Assembly (NCBI GenBank): GCA_046590205.1
Contig: JBKJTT010000062.1
Location: 1-18,731, forward strand
Reading direction: 5' to 3'
DNA: 18,731 bases
Origin: DATDEW01 sp046590205
GTDB taxonomy: Bacteria; Bacteroidota; Ignavibacteria; Palsa-1295
Part shown: in pieces, positions 13,219 to 18,731 of the stretch
How positions within the stretch are numbered: the first letter of the stretch is position 1
Layout: each line of letters starts with the position of its first letter
The notes under the pieces: generated by a model
What the model was told of the DNA's origin: nothing
The model's database searches: none
The model's input: the letters and a program-made list of their open reading frames with translations, nothing else
Translations under genes and position numbers: made by a program

Positions 13219-15234
13219 ATGAAAACTATGCGTATAAAATTATTATCGGCTTTTATTGTACTATATATATGCGTCTTCTCTGCTGCTGGATCGATAGCGC
13301 AATCCACTGAAGGACGCGTTGCATTCGGATTCAACTTCGGTCTGAATAAGCTCTATGGCGATTTCCGCGATAACCAATTCTGGCTCCAAGGCGATCTTTT
13401 CGCGAGGTGGAATATCATTGATTATCTTTATTTGCACGTCGGCTATAATGGTGGTCAGATGCGAATGAAGCTTAATAATGATAATGTCAACGGTTATCCG
13501 TTGTATTTCGGCGCGCTAACTGATAAGTACTACCCAACTCCGGGTAACCCAACCGTGCCGACAAATATTGAGCGCGAAGAAAAGAATAAGGTGCGGCATG
13601 GTGGATTCCAGGCAATGCTTGGCTTCAATGTATTTCCGCATCAAGAATTTGTTCCGTGGATAGGTGCCGGCATAGAGTTATTGAACTTCGAGCCGCGCAA
13701 CCTTAACCAAGATAAAGCATTGCCGTATCTCTCCCCAGTTGGGTATGAACGGAATGTGCTCGGCTATATACTTGGTCTTGGCTTCGAGCTATATATATCT
13801 GATAACGTTGTCTTCAACGGTAAGGGTGTTTTCCACATGGCAAACACTCCGTGGCTTGATGACTTCACCGAAGAAGCATATCAGGCATATAAAACCAATG
13901 GCACGAATGCTGTCATTGATAAAGATGCAGGTACTGCCGATGCATTCCTTACATTTGGTATTGGTTTCTCATACTACATCTTTGGAGATCAAGATGCTGA
14001 TAAGGACGGCCTTCGCGACGGTGCAGAGCGTGATATCTATAAAACAGACCCCACAAACCCTGATACTGATGGCGACAGCTTGAAGGACGGCGAAGAAGTT
14101 AATACCTATAAGACCGACCCGCTTAAATCTGATTCGGACGGCGACGGATTAACTGACCCCGAAGAAATCACGACCTACAAGACGAATCCTATCATGGCTG
14201 ATGCCGATGGTGACGGGCTCAATGATGGCGAAGAAGTGAAAGCTCATAAGACAAGCCCGTCTAACCCCGATAGCGATGGCGACGGACTCTCTGACGGACA
14301 GGAAGTAAAAGACTACAAGACAGCACCGCTTAAAGCAGACACCGATGGCGATAGCTTAAATGACGGTGATGAACTTCGTAAGCTCGGTACCGATCCGCTT
14401 AAACTTGATTCTGATAATGACGGACTCAACGACGGCGATGAGATTAACATGCACAAGACCGATGCCGCCAAAGCTGATACCGATGGCGATGGGCTCAACG
14501 ACGGACAGGAGATAAATACGTATAAAACAAATGCAATGAATCCTGATACCGATGGTGACAAGCTTAATGATGGCGATGAGATTAAAGCCGGCTCAAATCC
14601 GCTTAAAGCAGATTCTGATGATGACGGTTTGGGTGATAACGATGAAATAAAGATATATAAGACAAGCCCATCAAAAGCTGATACGGATATGGACGGTTGG
14701 AATGATAAGTATGAAGTAACTACTTCACTAACAAGTCCAGTCATGGCTGACACCGATAGTGACGGCGTTGCTGATCCGAAGGATGCTTGTCCTCTCACAA
14801 AGGGAACAGGTCCTGACGGCTGTCCGCCAAAGCCGAAGGTCTCGACGGTGACGAACTTCCCAGGTATCATCTTTATCGTCAATACTGATAACTTCGATAT
14901 GGGAGAGTCAACGACGATGGAGAACTTGCAGAAGATACGCGGTCTCGTTGAGCAGTGCGCTGATATCAAAGTTGAGATCGAAGGTCATGCTTCGAGTGAA
15001 GGCGATGCGAAACGCAATCAGGAATTATCCGAGATGCGCGCAGCGCGAGTCAAGTCATGGCTTATCGAACAAGGCGTAAAAGCGGAGAAGATATCCAACA
15101 CCATGGGCTTTGGTTCATCAAAGCCCTATATCCCAGAGCCGAAAGCCGGCAAAGGCGTAAAGAAAGAACAAGTCGAGGCAGCGCGTAAGCAGAATAGACG
15201 CATCGCTGTGAGAGTAGTCGAAACGTGTAAGTAA
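13219..15234 (+). CDS. OmpA-family envelope protein with barrel, TSP3-like Ca-binding repeats and peptidoglycan-binding domain
   Basis: The product has 671 residues. Residues 1-28 are a signal peptide. Residues about 30-255 form an outer-membrane-barrel-like part, ending with LTFGIGFSYYIFG. Residues 259-533 hold twelve thrombospondin-type-3-like units of 23 residues, pattern D-x-D-x-D-G-L-x-D-G-x-E, with five Asp ligands per unit as in calcium-binding EF-like loops. The unit at 443 has 22 residues. A Cys pair (C524, C535) follows, as in such linkers. Residues about 548-671 are an OmpA C-terminal domain: VEIEGHASSEGD at 585-596 and NQELSEMRAARVKSWL at 600-615, with the peptidoglycan-contact Arg607 kept. 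The usual Asp of GHTD is Ser here, a change that also occurs in related families. It likely links the outer membrane to peptidoglycan, with a calcium-stiffened spacer. A terminator follows at 15273. Confidence 0.9.
   Translation: MKTMRIKLLSAFIVLYICVFSAAGSIAQSTEGRVAFGFNFGLNKLYGDFRDNQFWLQGDLFARWNIIDYLYLHVGYNGGQMRMKLNNDNVNGYPLYFGALTDKYYPTPGNPTVPTNIEREEKNKVRHGGFQAMLGFNVFPHQEFVPWIGAGIELLNFEPRNLNQDKALPYLSPVGYERNVLGYILGLGFELYISDNVVFNGKGVFHMANTPWLDDFTEEAYQAYKTNGTNAVIDKDAGTADAFLTFGIGFSYYIFGDQDADKDGLRDGAERDIYKTDPTNPDTDGDSLKDGEEVNTYKTDPLKSDSDGDGLTDPEEITTYKTNPIMADADGDGLNDGEEVKAHKTSPSNPDSDGDGLSDGQEVKDYKTAPLKADTDGDSLNDGDELRKLGTDPLKLDSDNDGLNDGDEINMHKTDAAKADTDGDGLNDGQEINTYKTNAMNPDTDGDKLNDGDEIKAGSNPLKADSDDDGLGDNDEIKIYKTSPSKADTDMDGWNDKYEVTTSLTSPVMADTDSDGVADPKDACPLTKGTGPDGCPPKPKVSTVTNFPGIIFIVNTDNFDMGESTTMENLQKIRGLVEQCADIKVEIEGHASSEGDAKRNQELSEMRAARVKSWLIEQGVKAEKISNTMGFGSSKPYIPEPKAGKGVKKEQVEAARKQNRRIAVRVVETCK
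13993..14817 (+). repeat. Twelve tandem 69-base coding repeats (TSP3-like)
   Basis: Units start at Asp codons of residues 259, 282, 305, 328, 351, 374, 397, 420, 443, 465, 488 and 511. Eleven spacings are 69 bases except the one after residue 443, which is 66. The unit at residue 443 lost one codon and reads KAGSNP where others have YKTxP. The DNA is related enough to allow strain-to-strain length change by recombination. Confidence 0.85.
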
Positions 15235-15272
15235 CAAGCTCAAAGCTTAAACTTAAAGGCTTAAAACGAATT

Positions 15273-15299
15273 GCAGAGGTAGTTTACGACTACCTCTGC
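15273..15299 (+). terminator. Terminator after the OmpA-like gene
   Basis: GCAGAGGTAG (15273-15282) pairs perfectly with CTACCTCTGC (15290-15299) around a seven-base loop, 38 bases after the stop codon. A CT-rich tract follows (CTTCTCTTTCCCT). It separates the OmpA-like gene from the protease gene. Confidence 0.75.
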
Positions 15300-15422
15300 C
15301 TTCTCTTTCCCTCAAGGGCGAACCTCCTCGTCTGCTTTTCCTCTGTAACTCGGATAGATTTTCGGTGTTTTATGGTTAAGTAGTAGTTATATGTGTCGTG
15401 TTCAAACCATAAATATCCCCAA

Positions 15423-17669
15423 ATGAAGATTATTCGCTTATTCGCGGTATTCGCTATCCTTGCCATGTCTGCATCTGTGTATGCAACGGGTATTCGCCTA
15501 TTTACCACGGTTTCAAAAGGTAAAACCCCTACGCTTGTAATTCCAAGCACACTTCCGCTTAAGATAGATGCCGAAGCGCTTGCCCAAGCACGCTCAATGA
15601 AGTCTATATACTTAGATGACATTCAACTTCCGGCAGTTTCTGGTTTACCTGTATCTGTTGACCTCGAACTCACAGAGTTCTCTGTCATCGGACCAAATAC
15701 TCGCATCGTTATCCAAAACGGTAATAAAGAAACAGAAGGCACAATGCCTACGGTGAAGACCTATCGCGGAAAAGTTGTAGGTGATCCGAACACACATGTA
15801 GTGCTCTGCTTAACAAATGATAAAGTATCAGGAATGATACGTTTCAACGGCAGAGAGCAGTTCACGATCGGATATGATAATACGCCTTCACTTGCATACG
15901 TCACACTAACGAGCGCGTTAACAGGTGTTGTTGGTGGCGGCGAATGCGCGATGGATAATGAAAAACTTTATGACCCTACGAACTCACTTGAGAGATTTGC
16001 AAAAGTGAAGACATCGGGGAAGACCCCATCGCAGAAGCCGCAGGTAGCGACAAAGTCAGCGACGATAGCATTCGATGCTGATAAGCAGTGTTATGATTTC
16101 TTCGGTGACCAAACAGAGCTCACTGATTACCTCGTTGCGCGTCTTGCCGTTATCTCAAGCGTATATGAATCAGATCTCGACGTTGCTTTACAACTTGGTC
16201 GTTTGAAGATATACACAACGGCTGACCCATTTACAGGGACCAGTTTGCAGCCACTGCTTCAATCATTTACAAATTATTGGTCGGCAAATAATAACGCGGT
16301 TGATCGTACACTTGCTCATCTAATCTCAAAGAAGATACCTGGCGGCGGTGCTGCTGGGCTTGCATGGTTATCAGGTCTGTGCAAAAAGAATATAGGATAT
16401 GCAGTAACGAGTATCATGGGCAGCACATCATTCCCTTCTGTCGATGAAAGCGTTATTGCACATGAAATAGGTCACAATTTTGGTTCAGCACATACGCATA
16501 ACTGTGCTGCCTATCCACCAGGTGGTATTGATTCTTGCGTTGCAGCAGAAGGCGGATGTTCATGGACTCCTAAACCAGCAACGAAGGGTTCCATCATGAG
16601 CTACTGTAACTCTAAGGACTTCACTTTCGATACACCTAACGATCATCGAGTTATCGAGACAATCCAATCGAACATAAACGAAGCAGTTTGCCTCGGCTCT
16701 GTTGCCGGTATTGAGACAATTCCTGATGCCGTAGGATTCACTGGCAAGACAGCAATCCACAACAAGAAGGATTCTACATTTACCAATCTTATTCGAAGTG
16801 TCGGGACAGTACCGCTTGTTATCAGCAACTTGATCATTGATCCGGGTACTGACACCGAGTTCGTCTTGAAATCACCGAAGACATTCCCGATAACACTACA
16901 GCCAAATCAGTCAGCGAATGTCACGATCACATTCCAGCCGAAGTTTGGAGCAGAGCGCACTGCCCAGCTTACGATCTATCATAACGGAGCCGGCTCACCT
17001 TCGATCGTTGATATTAGCGGCATTGGCGCTGCGCCCGATGCTCAAGAACTGTTCTCTGGTATTGATTATGGTCAAATAACATTTAAAAAACCGATTGACT
17101 CGCAATTCGTCTATATTAGAAACATTGGCGATGCACCACTGACGATCTCCAAAAAATTTATTGACGGTTCTGATTCTGCAGATTGGACAATAGTAACGAA
17201 TACCAATGAAGAGATCGTCGGTATTAATAAATCAACATTTGTAAAGATCCGATTTAAGCCCTCAAAGCTTGGACCAAGTGCTGCATTCTTCAATGCTTTT
17301 CACGATGCAGGAACCGGGCAGACGTTCGTATCCCTTGATGCAGATGTTATTGCCTTTGATACAGCGCAAATATCTGTCGGTAATAACGCGGCAGCAGCAG
17401 GCATCAGGATAAATATATCGCCGAATCCATCCAACTCAAAAGTAACGGTTGATATATCAACACCCGAATCGCTTGTCGGCAAAGAAGTAATTCTCACGGT
17501 CGTTGATATGCTCGGCAAGAATGTCACGACACTCTATGATGGTAAGCTTGCTGCTTCATCATCTCATTATTCATGGCAGCCGGAAGCAACAGTTGCTGAC
17601 GGAGTTTATACGCTCATCACTACGATTAATGGCAAGAGCTATACACAGCAAATAGTGCGTGTGAAATAA
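15423..17669 (+). CDS. T9SS-secreted metzincin (reprolysin/M12B-like) metalloprotease
   Basis: The ATG at 15423 gives 748 residues with a signal peptide (MKIIRLFAVFAILAMSASVYA); an upstream GTG at 15393 only adds ten residues before it. Residues about 28-170 resemble an M12B-type propeptide (RGKVVGDPNTHVVLCLTN). Residues about 213-425 are the catalytic domain with HEIGHNFGSAH at 347-357: His347, His351 and His357 bind zinc and Glu348 is the catalytic base. The Met-turn is SIMSYC with Met392. Residues about 432-535 and 540-645 are two choice-of-anchor-D-like sandwiches (VTITFQPKFGAERTAQLTI; FVKIRFKPSKLGPSA). Residues 664-748 are a T9SS type A sorting domain (INISPNPSNSKVTVDI, VADGVYTLIT). It should cleave proteins outside the cell after propeptide removal. 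Cys175 in GGGECAMDN might be a cysteine switch, which is speculation. A terminator follows. Confidence 0.93.
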   Translation: MKIIRLFAVFAILAMSASVYATGIRLFTTVSKGKTPTLVIPSTLPLKIDAEALAQARSMKSIYLDDIQLPAVSGLPVSVDLELTEFSVIGPNTRIVIQNGNKETEGTMPTVKTYRGKVVGDPNTHVVLCLTNDKVSGMIRFNGREQFTIGYDNTPSLAYVTLTSALTGVVGGGECAMDNEKLYDPTNSLERFAKVKTSGKTPSQKPQVATKSATIAFDADKQCYDFFGDQTELTDYLVARLAVISSVYESDLDVALQLGRLKIYTTADPFTGTSLQPLLQSFTNYWSANNNAVDRTLAHLISKKIPGGGAAGLAWLSGLCKKNIGYAVTSIMGSTSFPSVDESVIAHEIGHNFGSAHTHNCAAYPPGGIDSCVAAEGGCSWTPKPATKGSIMSYCNSKDFTFDTPNDHRVIETIQSNINEAVCLGSVAGIETIPDAVGFTGKTAIHNKKDSTFTNLIRSVGTVPLVISNLIIDPGTDTEFVLKSPKTFPITLQPNQSANVTITFQPKFGAERTAQLTIYHNGAGSPSIVDISGIGAAPDAQELFSGIDYGQITFKKPIDSQFVYIRNIGDAPLTISKKFIDGSDSADWTIVTNTNEEIVGINKSTFVKIRFKPSKLGPSAAFFNAFHDAGTGQTFVSLDADVIAFDTAQISVGNNAAAAGIRINISPNPSNSKVTVDISTPESLVGKEVILTVVDMLGKNVTTLYDGKLAASSSHYSWQPEATVADGVYTLITTINGKSYTQQIVRVK

Positions 17670-17679
17670 CGGTTTCATT

Positions 17680-17707
17680 ATCCGCACCCGAGGCATCGGG
17701 TGCGGAT
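17680..17707 (+). terminator. Terminator after the metalloprotease gene
   Basis: There is a perfect 12-bp GC-rich stem (ATCCGCACCCGA, 17680-17691, and TCGGGTGCGGAT, 17696-17707) with a GGCA loop, followed by a T-rich stretch (ATGATTTTCTTTC). It starts 10 bases after the stop codon. It separates the protease from the M23-like gene. Confidence 0.9.
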
Positions 17708-17742
17708 ATGATTTTCTTTCTCACCTTATATCCACTTCTTCT

Positions 17743-18731
17743 ATGAAATACTTATTTCTCGTATTTGTATTGCTTCCATGCTTTGCAGTTGCGCAAACAC
17801 ACCGTGCCACTGATGGCGGTGGTGGATACAGACCTACTAACTCACAATGTATGTCGCCCGAGCAACGGAAGATGCTTATCGAACGGAGTCAACGAGCACT
17901 CAAAGAGATGCCGGAGGATCAAATGCTCTCATCACAAAAACCGGCTGCACCAGTCTCGCTCATCTGGCCAGTAGTAACAGATCCGAGCTCTCCGTTCTTC
18001 AATGTTGATGCTATCTCGAATTATGTAGATGAGGATAAACGCTTCCCGAACGAAGTGCTTGATTATAATTGCGGAAATAGAACATACGATCTTGAGAGCG
18101 GCTATAATCACGGCGGAACAGATATTTATCTTTGGCCACATTGGTGGTATGTGATGGATCAGAACTTTGCAACGGTTGTTGCTGCTGATGGCGGAAGAAT
18201 ATATGCTAAAGACGATGGTGGAAATGACCGCACCTGTGGATGGGACCCGAATCGTAAGGTCGGTAACTGGAATGCTGTCTATCTCCAGCATGATGACGGC
18301 ACCCTCACATGGTACGGTCATCTCAAAGAGGGGAGTCTTACGACGAAGACAGTAAATAGTCGAGTTCAAAGAGGAGAGTATCTTGGCCTTGTTGGGAGTT
18401 CTGGTTTTTCAAGTGCACCGCATCTTCATTTTGAAGTGCATACTTCAAAAGACTCCGTGCTTGATCCGTGGTCAGGAAATTGTAACACTCGCGGCAACCC
18501 ATCACTTTGGGCAGACCAGAGAGCGTATGTTTTTCCAAAGGTCAATGGACTTGGAGTACATAACGATGAACCGACCTTGGATGATTGTGCTACTACAATA
18601 GATGATTTCTTTTTGCTCGATACTCTTAATGCAGGTGGTACCTATTACTTCACGCTTTTTATGTCTGATGAGCCATATAATGAAGATACTTATTTATCAC
18701 TGACTGATCCGAAGGGTGATATCTATAGCAA
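17743..18731 (+). CDS. Exported M23 (LytM/lysostaphin-type) peptidase-like protein (partial, 3' end outside window)
   Basis: I translated 329 codons from ATG 17743 to the right edge. Residues 1-18 are a signal peptide (MKYLFLVFVLLPCFAVAQ). The M23 signature is complete: NHGGTD at 122-127 gives His123 and Asp127, YGHL has His193, and PHLHFEVH at 226-233 has His227 and His229; ligands His123, Asp127 and His229 bind zinc in this family. Spacing is normal. Family members are zinc metallopeptidases that mostly cut peptidoglycan cross-bridges, although some act on other peptides. Residues about 268-329 begin a new domain (VHNDEPTLDDCATTIDDFF, TYYFTLFMSDEPYNEDTY) that resembles a pre-peptidase-C-like or beta-sandwich start, cut by the edge. 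It may end in a T9SS domain, which cannot be seen here. Preceded by a terminator, so likely its own unit. Confidence 0.88.
   Translation, partial: MKYLFLVFVLLPCFAVAQTHRATDGGGGYRPTNSQCMSPEQRKMLIERSQRALKEMPEDQMLSSQKPAAPVSLIWPVVTDPSSPFFNVDAISNYVDEDKRFPNEVLDYNCGNRTYDLESGYNHGGTDIYLWPHWWYVMDQNFATVVAADGGRIYAKDDGGNDRTCGWDPNRKVGNWNAVYLQHDDGTLTWYGHLKEGSLTTKTVNSRVQRGEYLGLVGSSGFSSAPHLHFEVHTSKDSVLDPWSGNCNTRGNPSLWADQRAYVFPKVNGLGVHNDEPTLDDCATTIDDFFLLDTLNAGGTYYFTLFMSDEPYNEDTYLSLTDPKGDIYS

Noticed and set aside
13993..14817. Regular 69-base repetition that might suggest a CRISPR array
   Set aside because: The period is a coding unit with conserved Asp positions in frame, with no spacer-like unique segments and no cas genes.
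14313..14969. 218-residue minus-strand open frame in the OmpA-like gene
   Set aside because: It mirrors the TSP3-like repeat and has a Ser/Leu/Pro-rich pattern that results from reading Asp codons on the other strand. It has no start signal or domain.

Overview
The window looks like a chromosomal segment from the Bacteroidota/Chlorobiota side of the FCB group, possibly a Kapabacteria- or Ignavibacteria-like lineage. The reasons are five proteins ending in type IX secretion (T9SS) type A sorting domains, choice-of-anchor-D-like domains, an OmpA protein with thrombospondin-3-like repeats, mostly absent Shine-Dalgarno sites, and a few matches to the Bacteroidota -7 element TAnnTTTG. The lineage below phylum level is inference. 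There is no rRNA, tRNA, CRISPR array or complete transposon, and no gap above 300 bases without a gene.

Region by region. (1) 1-4341, minus strand: a secreted PHB-depolymerase/LpqC-type esterase cut by the left edge, a T9SS protein with a 114-residue Asp/His tract, and a T9SS protein with Asp-box (BNR-like) blades and a cohesin-like region. (2) 4451-7021, plus strand: an orphan phage-type terminase large subunit, a SET-domain lysine methyltransferase and a small exported repeat protein. This block has visibly higher GC than its neighbours. The SET and small-protein genes lie between two related copies of a 66-67 bp hairpin repeat, each starting right after a stop codon. (3) 7124-9496, plus strand: a T9SS delta-60 repeat protein and a lipoprotein of unknown function. 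(4) 9549-13008, minus strand: two paralogous outer-membrane barrels flank a T9SS propeller/fibronectin-III protein, with a 134-bp MITE-like inverted-repeat element in one gap. (5) 13219-18731, plus strand: an OmpA-like envelope protein with twelve Ca-binding-type repeats, a T9SS metzincin metalloprotease, and an M23 peptidase-like protein cut by the right edge.

The shared theme is the cell surface: nearly every gene outside 4451-6461 encodes an exported, outer-membrane or T9SS-cargo protein. No T9SS machinery gene is present, so the cargo depends on genes elsewhere. Strand switches are marked by hairpins at 971-1001, 9520-9547, 15273-15299 and 17680-17707. I do not see a complete new multi-gene system. 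The most unusual points are the terminase/SET/exported-protein block with its repeats and the Asp/His-rich secreted protein.
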